From Turbatrix aceti (Eukaryota > Nematoda > Chromadorea > Rhabditida > Panagrolaimidae), in NCBI GenBank assembly GCA_963969345.1, contig OZ017768.1, forward strand, positions 1,900,573 through 1,964,572: DNA of 64,000 bases. Reading direction: 5' to 3'. A program made the translations under genes and the position numbers. The notes below the pieces were generated by a model, which had not been told where the DNA came from, did no database searches, and saw nothing but the letters and a program-made list of their open reading frames with translations. Shown piece by piece: positions 38,101-51,438 of this stretch; the stretch's first letter is position 1; each line of letters opens with the position of its first letter.

Positions 38101-40419
38101 CGTGATCACGCAGGTGGTGCAGGTGATAACGGTAGAACCCCTGGCTCGGGGCCGAGGAATAACAAGCACCACTACCACCGACAGAGGATAAAAAAGCAAT
38201 CTCAAACTTCGCCTCAGGAAACAGGTTTGTACCTTTTTTCGTGGAAGCGATGAAAATTTGGCGGGTTTATATAAATTTGATTTATTTTGGGGGGTTTTTT
38301 GTTTTATTACATTCAATTTGGCCGTTTATCAAGCAGGTTACTTTTATTGACGTTGTATTAATTTTCGGAGCATGTGAAAATTATTTCAAAAAATTGTGGG
38401 ATTAAAATTAGCTTTTTTCAACTTTTTTTTTTGACATTTTTATGTAAAAATTTTTTTAATTACGATGTTTCAATTACGAAATTTGACGTTTTTTTTTTCG
38501 GCACGCCGTGCAATTTTATGTCTCTCCACTTTTGAAATTCTCACGGATACACAATTTTTACGCGCGCTTTTTTCTTCGTTGCAGGACGGTATTTTTTCTT
38601 TGCGGGAAATTTTTTGTTTACTCGTTTTTGTTTTCCGTTTGGAACTTTGATTTGAGATTAGACTTTTGCCGTTTTTTTCAAAATGCCATTTTTCGTTGTT
38701 CACTGCCTGTTTCATTATATTTTTATATTCATCAATCAGGAGGACCATATATCCAACTATCTAGTCGGAACAATTTATGATTTGTTGCTAGGGGCAGTGG
38801 GACAAAAAATTGAACGACTTTTGACTGTGCCGACTAAATCTGATGTATTTAAAAAAAATTTTTGATACGGTTAAAAAATATTTTTTTTGCATTAATTAGA
38901 TTTTCTGAATTATTTATGCAATTAAGGTTTCTTTTTTTTGTTTGGTTTTTACGGTTTTGTTCCAAACCGGGGTAAATTAACGATTTTCTAATTTTTATAT
39001 CCAAAACTAGTAACTTTTTGTTTTTACTGACTTTTGAAGCGAATTTTGGGGTCTGAGTTGATCGAAAAAAGACAATATTCTTGGGAAAACTTCCAGCTGC
39101 GCGAGTGAAAGGTTGAAATCATCAGAAAATTTTGTTTTGTCTGGAAATATTTTTTTTTGCGTCTGGGAGCATTGCCAGAAATGGAAGGGCAAGGGGATTT
39201 TTTTTGTTATTCGTCGATAGTTTATTGGTTTTCGTTTTCCTTGCTTCTTGAATTTTTAATTATCCGCTGCGGCGATGACACTTTTGATCATGTTTTTTTC
39301 TTTTTCCTTCTTTTTCTGCGGTTTTTGGACATTTTTTTATTATTTCTCGTTTTTTTTGTTGTTGATAAATTTTTTTTAACGAAACTGCTACTAGATCTTT
39401 ACATAATTTCCAATCAATAAAACAACGAAGAAGAAGAAGACAAAAAATTTTTGGTAGTAGCACGTGGTTAGTTTTTTTTTCTTCTTGTTTTTGCGTGCTG
39501 CCTATAAAAATGTTATGTCTACCAGCGATAAAAAAATAGAAAAAAGTCTGCAGTTATTTTTTCTGTTGTTCATTCGTTTGTTGTTGTCTGTCACGAGGAG
39601 AAAGTAGGGGAGGGGGAGGAACATTCTGGCACTCTCACCAAAGGATAGTTTCTGTTTTTTTGTCGTTTTTGTCCTGGTCTAGACTCCTGAACAGGGGCAA
39701 GGATAGGTCAGCCAGCAAAGAGCAATTGTGCCTTTGATGGGGGTCGGCAAAGGTTAGTTTGCTCTTTTTTTCTATTTTATCTTTTTTTTCGGCGTGGTTG
39801 CAAGCAAGGAAGTATTATAGTTATTATACAGTTCTGTGAACATCATCATCTCCATTGATAACAACGATAGATAGAGTGAGCGTGAGAGCGAAAAAAAATA
39901 GGAGACAGAAAGAACATTGTCATTGTTGAATGTTGCTTCCAACCATTTTGTCCCCCTCGGTATAGGAAAAAGGAAAATACATAAAAATGTTGCTACTTTT
40001 TTTCATTCGTTTTGCTGATCTATCTATCTACAAAGTACTTTTTTGCTGCGCCTAGTATGCCTGACAGCTCGCATCACCAACCAGCCAGCATCAGTCAGCG
40101 TTGGTTGGCTGGACCGATAATTTTTTTGGTCTTCTTCCTGCCCTTTGCCTCCCCTGTATGCATGCATGTGTGTCCCTGATAAGTCGCCCCGACCCGACCC
40201 CGGTTCGCCCGTATCGTGATGAACATAGCATTCACATTCATTATTACGCCTATCCTATCTATCTCTTCTCTTTTCTGTCTCTATCACGGAAAAAAAAAAC
40301 TTTTTTGTTTTATTTTATTTATACATACACCACAACCATTTTTTTGTCTTCGACGCTGAAATAAATTTCTGCGTGGTTGGAAATTGATCATTTTTGAATG
40401 TCTGTGATACGCTAAAAAA
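35176..40419. other. 5.2-kb interval between flp-18 and daf-15
   Basis: An AATAAA at 35527-35532 probably ends flp-18. 35.5-36.4 kb is AT-rich with no coding signal. 36440-37330 is GC-richer with many short frames in all phases and a GTC-repeat near 37144, and resembles promoter or leader sequence. One possible exon lies at 37595-38224. 38.2-40.4 kb is AT-rich and T-run-rich, as expected of a long leader intron. Confidence 0.55.
37595..38224 (+). other. Possible exon with Ser/Thr/Ala-rich frame (5' exon of daf-15 or a separate gene)
   Basis: The segment begins after a good acceptor (AATTGTTGCAG) and ends at a plausible donor (ACAG|GTTTGT). One frame, open from 37801 to 38253, encodes a low-complexity Thr/Ser/Ala-rich stretch followed by a basic, His-rich end, but it contains no ATG. 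Another frame is open through the same bases apart from a single TGA at 37910. The donor is in phase 1, which is compatible with daf-15 exon 2 at 41187. It may be an upstream daf-15 exon, untranslated leader or an unrelated gene. Confidence 0.35.
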
Positions 40420-43400
40420 ATGACTGTTGTCGAAAAAAAATCATCAATGATCCAGAGCCGTACTACGACTGATGGCTCCGGCGGGGGAATGAGGTGGAAA
40501 AAAGTGTTTGAAGTGTATAAAAAGAGTAACAATCATTCTGGTAGTCTGGCTGTTGGTGATGATACTTCGACGTGTATTATGGCTGATTATGGTTTACATT
40601 GGTTTTCTAAGAAGAATTTGAGTGAAGAGAATGAAGATAGTAAGTGCCTGCGAATGTTTTTTTAAATTGTTTTTATGAAAATTGTCTTTTTTTTAATATT
40701 TTTTGCTTCCAAATAGTGTTTTTTCTGGGTAAATTTTTTTTTTGCATTTTCTGAAGTTAAATGTGTTTTTTTACAAATTTTTTATATTATAATAAAAAAA
40801 ATTTTTATTTGTCACGGTCCGGGTGTGTTTTTAATTGCAAAAAAGTTGTTATTTTTGCACATTAAATGGAAAACGTATAATTGGCACGAAACAGTGAACA
40901 AAATGGATTCTTGACACGAAAAAGTTGAAATTTTGGTTTTCGAATCGAAAAACTAAAGTTTGGTTCTTGACTAAAAAAACGATATAGACGTAATTATTTT
41001 TAGCTTAAAAAACGCTTTTTACGTATGTTATTACGGTTACGGATAAAAAAATTTGTTTTGTGTGATAAATTGGAAAAAAATTGGGTAAATGCTTTTTTTT
41101 GCGCGTTTTCTTCAATTTTTGGGTTTTTTTTTCAATTTTTTTTTACTTTTCCGTTTTTATTGTCAATCAAAAATCGTATTTTTCAGCCAAGATGTACGAA
41201 ACACCAATCCAAGCCTGGTTCCACGAAGCTCGACATCTTGAATCCATACGGGGAGAAAGGAACGACGAAGTCAAGGAGGACTGGTCAGTTGAACCCATTT
41301 TTTGCATGTTTCATCAAAAAAATATTTTTTTAGGCGAAAAATCAAGGATCGAATAAAATCAGTCTCGGTCGCACTCATTTTGTGCCTTAACTACGGCTCT
41401 GATCCACCGGATGTCACAAAGCCAAATCCATGCGCAAGGCGAGAAGCCTGGATTGATCCCGAAAAAGTCCCGCGATCCCTGGTTTCGCAGAAGATTGCCG
41501 AATCACTCCAGGCCAGCTACGAGAGGCTACAGCCGCGGGCGAGGTACAAGGCAGCCATCGACCCGACGCTCGATTACGTCCGAAAGCTCTGCCAGGGCAT
41601 GCGAAAGTCTGCGAGAGAGGACCGGGTTATTTTTCATTTCAATGGCCACGGAGTGCCGCTGCCGACTGAATCTCGTGAAATTTGGGTTTTTAACAAGAAT
41701 TTGACTCAGGTTTGTTGGGTTTTGACGAAAATGGGGGAATTATCGTAAAAAAACTTTTTATTTGTAGATACTCTTATTTTTTGTTGACAATAAAAAAAAA
41801 TATTGTAATTTTTTTTGTGAGAGATAAAAAATATCGCTACTTTTTTTTTGTCAAAATTAAATAAAAATACTCTCGAAAAGTTTTTGAGGCCAAAATAGAA
41901 TCACTGTCGTATGAAAAATTTTTGGGTTATAATTTTGAATTTGAAAAACTAACTAATTTTTTTAAACCAAAAATAAAAAAAAATATCATACGAAATAAAA
42001 TTTTATGTCGAGAAAACTTTTTTTTTTATTTACGATACTTTTTCCAATTTTTTTTATATTTATGATACTTTTTCCAAATTTTTTTTGTCCATTTTTTTCC
42101 TAAACAAGTCATATTTTTTCATTTTGGTAAAAGTTTTTTTCTCCATTGAGTTCCCATTTTTGGTAAAAAAAAATTTTTGTTTTCGTTTGGTTTGTAAAAA
42201 TGTTTTACAGCAATATTTTCGGCCAAATTTGTTTCGTTTTTCCGATGTCCCAAATAAATTTTTACGGTAGATTCTAAAATTTCAAAAAAAAAAACGCATA
42301 ACGATTTTTTTGATTTCGAAAAAGTTAACAAAATTTGTGTTACGATACTTTCTCGTTATATTTACTCAAAAAACATATTTATTTATTTTCAGTACATTCC
42401 CCTCTCACTGGACGACCTCTGTGGCTGGATAACATTTCCATCGGTTTTTATCTGGGATTGCAACTACGCGGGTCGAATCGTAAACCACGTCAACGATCTT
42501 GCCTTTGCTGCACGTCAGTCGGACTACCTGGACTGCATCCAGCTGGGTGCGTGCGAGAATCGAGAACTGCTTCCGACGGATGCCGACCTCCCGGCAGACC
42601 TCTTTTCTTCCTGCCTGACCACGCCCATCCACACCTCTCTTTTGTACTATGTTTTGAAAAACAAGAGAAAAGATGCCTTTCCACTGTCCATGATTGACAA
42701 TATTCCCGGCAAACTTATGGATCGTAAAACGCTTCTCGGTGAATTAAACTGGATTTTCACGGCGATTACGGATACAATTGCGTGGTCTAGCCTCCAGGAT
42801 GACAAGGATAAGTTTCAAAAACTCTTTCGTCAAGATCTCCTCGTTGCTTGTCTATTTCGGTCTTTTTTGTTGGCTGAAAAAATTATGAAATCAAATGGAT
42901 GTCGGGTTGTGTCAAATCCCAGGATTCCACAGGTTGCCGATCATCCACTCTGGAAGTACTGGGAATACACCATCGAGCTCTGCCTCATCAATCTCAAAAA
43001 TCGAAATTTTGACTTTAGACCGTCGAAAGCGCTCTTTTCGGATAAGAAACTGAGATATTCGTATTTTGATTGCTATACTATGACGTCGCTCAAACATACA
43101 GGTTGGTGGTTTGGTTTTTGTTGGGGGTTTTGACACGATAAATTTGAAGTTTTGGTTCTTGACACGAAAAAAATGAACATTTGGTTTTCGACTCCAAATT
43201 TGTACAAAAAATTGTTTCTCGACGCGAATCCCTGAAAATTAGGCTATCGAGACGAAATTTGAACCAAAAAATTGGTTTTCGGCACGAAAAAATAAAAGTT
43301 ACGTTTTACTTGACCCAAAGTACCGTTTTTTTGAACATTTTTCATTTACGATTTTCACAAAGTACCGATTTTTTTTTTGAACATTTTTCATTTACGGGAA

Positions 43401-46400
43401 CATTTTCGAATGTTCCCAAAAAAATGAAATTTATGTTTTCTTTGCCTAAAATTATATTTTTTTCACATTTTTTGATTTACGTTTTTCGTGTCGAGAGTTT
43501 TTTTGCATCATTTCGTTTCGAGACACCTTTTTCTGCGAAAAACGCGCATTTCAACAAGTTACGGTAGCGCGTGTGTTTTTTTGTTACGATTTTTTTTTGA
43601 TAATTTTTGGGTTATTCCCACTTTTTGCTTTCCTAAATTTCTTTTTTTAATTTCTTTCATTTCAGCGCTAGTCGACATAACCGAATTCCTCATCCGTGGT
43701 GACTCCAGTTTCAATTCATTTTTCGTCGAACAACTCGATGCCTTCGATATGTGGCTCCGCTTCGAATACATGTCCAAGCAGAATCCACCCAAGCCACCCG
43801 ATCAGCTGCCTGTCATCCTGCAGGTCCTCCTGAGTCAGACGCATCGAGTCAAGGCGCTCGAACTCCTCGCGCGCTTCGTCGACGTCGGTCCCTGGGCTGT
43901 CATGGAGTCGCTCTCGGTCGGCGTCTTTCCCTACGTCCTCAAACTTCTCCAGTCTGGAACAAAGGAGCTAAGAAAATCGCTGTCATTTATCTGGGCGAAG
44001 ATTTTGATCGTCGACCCGTCGTGCTGCGAAGATCTGATGCATGACGGACTGAAGTACTTCATCGACATGCTGAATGACATGGAACTACCTCCGAAGCACA
44101 AAATTATTCCGACGTTTATTATTTGTAAGATTATGGATACCATTGGAACGTAAGTTTTTTTTTGGCAAAGCAGAACGAATTTATCGCATTTTTTTCATTG
44201 TAAAATTTAATTCGAAATTTTTTTTACTGTAATCAATAATTTTTTAACGTAATAAAAAAAACATTTGCTGTAACCAAAGATTTCTATCGTAAAACTCTTT
44301 TACCGTAACCTAAAAATTTTTAATGTAATGAAAACGCTTTTGTCGTAACTAAAAAAAATTGGTTACGGTACAAAAACTTACGTAACAGCTTTTTTACTAC
44401 AATCAATTTTTTTGTACCGTAACAAACTTTTTTTTGTTATAAAAAATGCCACCATCGTAACCAAAAAAAAAAATTTTATCATAATTTTTTTTACCGTAAT
44501 TAATTTTTTTAAATATTTTTTTTCCGTAATTTTATCTTGAAACGTTTTTTTTTACCGCAGCCAATTTTTTTTTATTTTACGGTTTTTAGACAAGCACAAG
44601 AACGCGTCTACAAATCGGAATTCATCGACATCGTTGTCCGCCTCATCAACGACCCTGCCGTTCGAGAATGCAAGCTTCTCTGCATGTGGCTTCTCATCGG
44701 CATCGGTAAACTCTGGGCGAGAAACGACCGCGCAAGGTGGCATGCTTCCCGCAACACGACCTACCTCAACCTCGTATTCTTCTTCGACGACGACGTTCCC
44801 GAGGTTCGGGCTGCGAGTGTCTACGCTTTCGGGCAGCTGCTCAGTAATGGACCTGCTGATTCCGATCTTGCCCATGAGGTTCGTGACTTTTGGACACCCA
44901 AAGTTTTTTTACCGGTAAATTTTTTTTCAGATGAACAGTACAGTTTGCGATACGATCTGCAAGCACTGCGCTTGGGATGGATCGGTTCTCGTCAGATTAG
45001 AACTCGTCGTTGCGATTCAATGGATGGTTATTCACTGGAAAACTGCTCTTGCCCAGAGGTGTTATGCTGACGTAAAGAAGGTTGGTCGATTAGTTGTTTA
45101 TTGTACGATGGGCATACTGTAACCAAAAAAGCACTGCAAATAGAAAAAAAATCGTGTCCAGAACCCAAAGTAAAAGACGCGTGCACATTGTTTGGTCTTG
45201 CAGCGAAAAAGGTTTTTCGTTATGATACAAGTGCGTGCGCGTTTCGAACTTGCATTTTTTTCGTTTCAAGAACCAAAATTTTTTTTGCCGTTTTTTTCCC
45301 TTTTTGCGTCCTATTTCCTACTTTTTTTCAGATGAAGAACGAAATACGAGCCAGACACCTTGCCCAAACGAACGGTAGCGTCGGTGGCACCCCTAACAAC
45401 GGTCACGGAAGCGTCGCTGGCTCCCCTCTGCCCAATGGCTTTAATCGATCCATGTCCCTGACAGCGTCGAGCCACAGCGCATCCTCCGCCGATCTCATGG
45501 CATCCATCCTGTCCGCCTTTCCACCGACCAACGGTGGCGGTGGTGGCCCGAGTGACGATCTCCTCCACCGTACGAATCTCTTTGCTTCGTGGCGAAACCT
45601 CGAGCAACGCAGTCTCCGAGATCCCTTCGAGAGAATACTTGTCATCCTGCTCAGACTCTACTTTGATCCTATGCAACAGGTCAGAGCGCTTGCGAATATC
45701 CTAGTTGATGACGTCATCAAGGAAGCTCGAAGACTCAAGGCCAAGGATGATGCTGTGAATACAGCGTTGAATACGCCTACGGTAAAATTCGTGGTAGGAC
45801 CGCCGATGGATGAGAGACCGTCGATGGTGGATACCAGGATGGGAATCAATGAAAGGCATCGATGGAGGACGACGTCGTCGGGATCGGAATCTACTTCTGC
45901 GGTTCAGAACAGACTTGAAACGTCATCGACAGCTTTTACGTTCAAGAGAAAGGTTGGTAAAGTTATCGTAAAAGTAACAAGAAAATGAGGATCTTGCAAC
46001 GGGTTTTGCATTTTCGGTTCGAGAGAAACCGTGTGCGTACTTCTGACACGTCTCGATACGAAATTCGCACCAGTTTGCATTTTCGTGCCGAGAGTAGGAC
46101 ACGAAAAGCGTTTTTTTGTTAAAAATCTCTTTTTTTGCTGTTTTTTTTATTGTTTTCAAGCACTTTTGTTGTTATTATTGGTCTAGGCTATTTCAGAAGT
46201 TCAAACATCCCTTTTTTTTAAACCATTTTTATCTCTTCAAAGTCGAAAAATCGGTTTTTTTACAAAAAAAAATACATTTTAGAATTTTTTTTCACGATTG
46301 CTCATTTTTTTCAGATGTACGACCCAACCGACAGCAAGCCAACGTCAACCACCGAAGACGACCTCAAAGCCGCCGACATCGCCTCCGTCGTGACAACAGA

Positions 46401-48546
46401 CTTTGTCGAATGGTCCAGCAAGGTGTTCAACAAGTGCATCTACGATGTCCTCTACGACGAAGGCCGTCGATCGAGCACTGCGTCTTCCGATGGCAAAATT
46501 CACGAAAAAACCCACTACATGATTGCTGGTGAAAAGAAGTGTTCCGAAGTCATCCCCAACGATTGGGCGCTCCATACCGCCGAGGGTGTCGAGCAGCACG
46601 CGGACAACGACGCCAGACTGGTCGATGAACAGGTGGAACGACTCCTCATCGGATCGAGGATCAGGGCTGCCCAGGAAAAGAGGGAAAGAGAGCTCAAGGA
46701 GCAGCAGGATCTACAAGCCGCGGCGGCGGCCAACAGCAACAGCGGAAACACGACCCCTACAAAGGCTACGGTGACTGCGAAGGCTGCACCCGTGTCAATA
46801 GTGTCATCGATTTCGCATCTGACCTCGCCTCCGGTTTCCAGGATGGAAAAGCCTCCGATCTACGTATCCTGGCCAGCGGATAGGGAGATGTACAGCGTGG
46901 AATGGTCCTATCTTAGACCACATGTCTACATCTCGGACGGAAAGTACATATCTGTCTACAACGTTGCTCCCTCTCTCGCGACGGCAAATCATAATCGGGA
47001 TACAGCTGCTCCGCTCGTTGTCGAGATACGAGTCAATGAAGACCAACTCTTCAGCGAAGATCCCATCACGGATATCAAGCTTGTCAATGGGAGGAGTCAT
47101 GAACTGGTCATTGCTGGCACGAGAGATGGACTGATTTCGGTCTGGGATCCAAAGTACCTCGAGCACGATCACAGGGTCGAGCAGAACTCCAAGCCGAAGA
47201 TGTTGACGTCAAATCATCTGTTCAACGATCAGACAAGGCAGTATCCAAAGATAGGACGATCTGAGAATTATACTTTTTATGAGTGAGTTTTATTGGGACA
47301 AAAATGGAATTTTTGGGACGCGTTTGTACTTTTCGTGTCGAGAAAAGAACACTGTATAAGCGTTGTCTCGACACGAAATACGCACTTCCTTGTGCTTTCG
47401 TGTCGGGAGACAAAAGTCATGATAAATGTCCCGGCACGAAAATACAAACGTGTGCGTATTTCGTGTCGGGAGAAGGATACGGTACTTACATTATCTTGAC
47501 ACGAAATACAGTGCATTTCTATTTTTATGACTCCCGACATGTCGCGACACGAAACTAACAAGCGAACGATTTTTGGTGTATTTTTTGCCGTTTTTTTTAT
47601 ATTCTAAAATAATTTTATGCCACTTCAGCTGGAAACAAAGCCTTGGTCGACTTCTCTGCGGTGGAAATGTTCCAATCGTTCGAATCTGGGATGCTGGATC
47701 GGAAAACGTCGCGTTTGACGTTAAACTCGAACACCGATGTGGCCTGGCAACAGCGCTGACATCCACCGACGATCAGTACATCATCGCCGCTGGACACTCA
47801 ACAGGCATCACAACGTACTACGATACACGCATGCGTAAGCCGTATGTTGGAAAAATTCTTGGATCATCGAGAACCCGTGTCACGGGTGTTGGATTTTACG
47901 ATAACAGACTGGCTATTGGATACGAAGATGCACAGGTCAAGTTGTACGATTGGAGAATGAATCAGGTATGTTATAACTATTTTTGATAATTATTTTTGAG
48001 GGTAAATTGTTTGTTTTTTTAGTCATCGACGGACGTGGCAATCAAACCAGAAGTCATCGAAAAGTCAAAATCATCGGCATCGCTCATGGAAAAGTTTTCG
48101 TTTTCAAACCGATCGCCAGTCGTTCAAGCTCCGATGGATGTCGGTCAGCTCAAAATGAGAGCGACTGTCTTCCATCCTACCAAGGAGGTAAGCTCGCCTA
48201 AAATTTTTGAGTACAAAATTGTTTTTTTCCCAAAAATTCTGAAAAAAATTTATTTTAGGTAGCCGCGTGCGCGCTAAACGACGGATCCGTTCGACTGTTC
48301 AGCTTTATCCCCGAGATGTCGGATGACATTGTCACCTACCCCACCGATCCCCAGGCCCTACAACTCCAGCGTCTGCAAATGCCAAGCAGCACGCCAACCA
48401 CACCGATCCTCGATTCCACAAGACTACTAACAGGCCGAAGCGCAGCTCCACCCGCAGTCATGCGTTTTCACCATCAAAGAATACAACTTGGCGTTGCTTC
48501 GAAGAATGTTTTCAGCTATTTCAAGCTACCGGATCCTAAAAACTGA
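40420..48546 (+). CDS. daf-15: Raptor orthologue, TORC1 scaffold subunit
   Basis: Raptor presents substrates to TOR kinase in TORC1. Twelve phase-consistent exons (40420-40639, 41187-41283, 41334-41709, 42393-43101, 43666-44149, 44590-44878, 44931-45080, 45332-45952, 46315-47282, 47629-47965, 48023-48187, 48259-48546) give 1567 residues. The caspase-like RNC domain has SVSVALILCLN, PRARYKAAIDP, HFNGHGVP (His211) and WDCNYAG (Cys254). LGELNWIFTAITDTIAW and FRQDLLVACLFRSFLLAE follow, then armadillo repeats (QVLLSQTHRVKALELL, GPWAVMESLSVGVFPYVLKLLQS, FIWAKIL). After a Ser/Gly/Asn-rich linker, a C-terminal WD40 propeller has VIAGTRDGLISVWD, VPIVRIWDA and ACALNDGSVRLFSF. The start at 40420 has an in-frame stop upstream. 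An alternative start is the ATG at 41192, six bases after a TTTTTCAG acceptor. Confidence 0.96.
47330..47560. repeat. Intronic array of inverted TTTCGTGTCGAGA motifs
   Basis: Intron 9 of daf-15 holds at least seven copies of CGTGTCG(A/G)GA or its reverse complement TC(T/C)CGACACGA, alternating in orientation and about 30-45 bases apart. Looser copies occur in other daf-15 introns, in the SMSr intron near 10660-10710 and in the rab-14 intron. Confidence 0.75.
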
Positions 48547-49272
48547 GTTTTTAGGTATTTTCGGGAACGGAAAAGTATCGTGTTGTTGTTGTTATTATTG
48601 TTGTTATACTGTACATAGTATCGTAATCTCTGCCCTCCAGCGAACTCGCCCTTGCCCTCGTCCTTTCTGCCTGTTAACTGCTATTTTTTATATTGTTGCT
48701 TACACACATCTCTCTTTTTTTTAGCCGCCGAAATATTTTTAGCTCAAACGCCTCTATCGAAAGAAAAATACGTGTAAACCTTTTTTTATTTACATTTCGT
48801 ACCTATACTACCTAGGAGATTTTTCCCGTGTTGCTCAATTGTTTTTTTTTATTGGAAACTTTTAAAACAGTTTGTATAAATATTTTCTACGTAAATTTTG
48901 TATTATATAATGGTGTATAAAAGAGTATAAATATACAGCTATTGGTGATGAAAGTTGGATAATTGCAAGAAAAAAATATTGATCAAGGTAACGGTTGTTA
49001 TTCCTTAACAGGATTATTTGTTTAAAAATGGAAAAAAGTGATACGTTATTATCGTAGACGTGAGACGTATCGTAAAACTGATCGTAGTTGGTTTGAAAAA
49101 AAAACAGAACTTTTACGACCAGTTTTACAAAAAAAGATGTATCGCAAAACTGATCGTAAAAGTTTAGCCGCGGCAAAAAAAACAAAAATTTTCGCTGCGA
49201 AAGCACCATTTCCTTAAAAAACCCAAAAACCTCGAATTTTTCGTTCTAGAATCCACAATCGATCGTATTGCA
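48547..49272. other. Intergenic between daf-15 and the Era GTPase gene
   Basis: The daf-15 3' UTR includes a GTTGTT/GTTATT stretch near 48580-48610. No coding signal was found. Near 49060-49170 there is a short direct repeat (GTATCGTAAAACTGATCGTA and GTATCGCAAAACTGATCGTA). Confidence 0.6.
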
Positions 49273-51008
49273 ATGCATCGTATCGTCACCATTGTACACA
49301 TCAATCGGGTCACTGCCATTCAGTCAATTCGAAATGTTCGAACGCAGTTTGAAAGACCCAGACAAGGTCAGGCGGTGAGCGGTGTCATCAAGCTAGAACC
49401 GGAAAACACGACTGCCCAGAAGCGTGCCCTGCGCGTCGCTATCATCGGTCCACCGAATGTCGGAAAGTCAGCTTTGACCAATGAACTCATCCGTGCGGAT
49501 GTCTGTGCCGTCAGCAAGCGGATGGATACAACCAGAAGCGTGGGTTTTTTTTTTATATTTCGGCATAAAAAACTTTTTTTGGCCTTTCCGGGCTTTCCGG
49601 CCTAAATTTTGAATTTTAAGGCCAAAATTTCAGAACACAGTAACCGCACTAACCGAAAACGACTGCCAGATCGTAGTCGTGGACAGTCCGGGCCTAATCG
49701 GAATGAAGCATGCCCGTGACGTCATCGGCGCGTCAAACGACTCCACAATTCTCGCGGATCCCGAAATTGCAGTTCAACGCGCAGACTACCTGTTGATCGT
49801 TCACGTGAGTGTTAAATTTCAAAAAAATTCATGCCTAATTTTGAACTCCAGGACGCCACCCTTCCCGGTAAGTACATCAATCACCGTATCTTACACATCC
49901 TACACCGTCACTCTCATCTGCCATCCTCGCTCGTTATCAACAAGACAGACGTCATCCAGAGGCAATCTGACCTCCTTCATCTCGCGCACATCCTTTGTGA
50001 CGGTCAGGTTGGAGGTCAGAAAATTGGCACCAGCAATGCTAAGATCGGGAAATTCGGAACGGCAACTAGTCGAGATCAGTCGAAACCTGTGGAAATGAAA
50101 TTGCACGGCAAAGGTGATGCCGAAATGCCCGAAGAATACGCGTAAGTGAAAGAATTTTGGGGGTTACGGTAGTTAAATTTGTATTTTCGTTGTGAGACAT
50201 CAAAATCATCGTTGAACAGGCGCCCGCCTAAAATAACGCCGTTATTTTACACGGGCGCGCGTTTTTTTTCATTCTAAATTAGCTGATTGTTAATTTTATA
50301 ACTTTGTACGTTTTATCTATCTTTTTTACATGAACCTATTCCCTGGGGATTCCCATGGGATAATTCTTATATTTCTAATTCCCATGGGAATTTCGCTACC
50401 CCGGAGACAGTTTTTTTCAAGTTCCACAAAAAACGGTCTCGCAGCGAATATGGTATTTTCGAGGTGAGAGAACCTAATTCGATGTTTTTTTCAGTCATAT
50501 AATCCAAAAGCCCACGTATAAATGCAGTTGGGGTGAAACAAAGCGAATTTTTGGTCGACAAACTGGATGGCCTAATTTTGAACAACTTTTCTTCACATCT
50601 GCCATGACGGGCAAAGGCGTGGATACGCTTCGGTCCTTTCTCCAGGAAGCTGCCTCCCCCATCGGCACCTCCGAATACACCGTCTCAGCCGATCAAATCA
50701 CGACCAAAAAACTCAGATTTGTGATCGCAGAACACATTCGCTCAGAGATCCTCAATCACATGCCGGGCGACATCGCCTACCGTCTGAGGGTGAACGTTAT
50801 TGAATTTGGCACCGAAGACGACACCGTAAACGTCGCCGCGGACATTGACTGCGAAAAATCGCGCTGGGCTGACCTCCTCGAAAAAGTTATTCCTAAAATT
50901 GAGCACGCTGTTCACAGGCACGTAACCAACCTCATCGATGGCAGTGCCAATGTCAGAATTCGTGCAAAATGCAGGAATTCGTCGTCGTCGGCTGGGAAAC
51001 GTGGATGA
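49273..51008 (+). CDS. Mitochondrial Era-like GTPase (ERAL1), small-subunit rRNA chaperone
   Basis: A 413-residue protein in four exons: 49273-49539, 49634-49804, 49852-50141 and 50495-51008. The N-terminus (about 35 residues) is basic with no acidic residue before Glu27, fitting a mitochondrial presequence. G1 is GPPNVGKSALTNEL, G2 falls at DTTRSNT across intron 1, G3 is DSPG (DTPG is usual), G4 is NKTD and G5 is SAM. The C-terminal third (EHIRSEILNHMPGDIAYRLRV and following) matches the KH-like RNA-binding domain of Era. ERAL1 binds the 3' end of mitochondrial small-subunit rRNA during ribosome assembly. It lies about 730 bases after daf-15 and 430 before the next gene on the same strand. 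Confidence 0.95.
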
Positions 51009-51438
51009 AGTTTATTTTCGTTATTGTTATTTTTTTGTTGTTAGCTTGAAAGAATGGAAATAAGACATGAAAAAAATGATCGTAACATACAAAAAACAGA
51101 AGAAAAACCGAAACAATGACAAAAAAAACAAAAAAAGAATGTTGAATACATTCGTTCACACGAAAATGCGCACGCACGATAACCTTAAAGCGAATATCAC
51201 CGTAACCACAAAAGAAATGTAGCGCGTCTTGTTTGTTTTTGTTTTTATTCTTGCTCTCTGTCTCTCGCTTTTTTGAGCGCGCGCGTGCTTTTTTTTGGTC
51301 TCACGAGGGCTGTTACGCCTTTGCCGTTCGTCTTCGCTTTTGTTTATCATCAAAGATCTTCATCGCCTTCAACTCTATTCCGTGTTCGTTCAAGTTGTCA
51401 TCTGATCCACCGTATGCTGCGGAGAAGTGTCTACAAGG

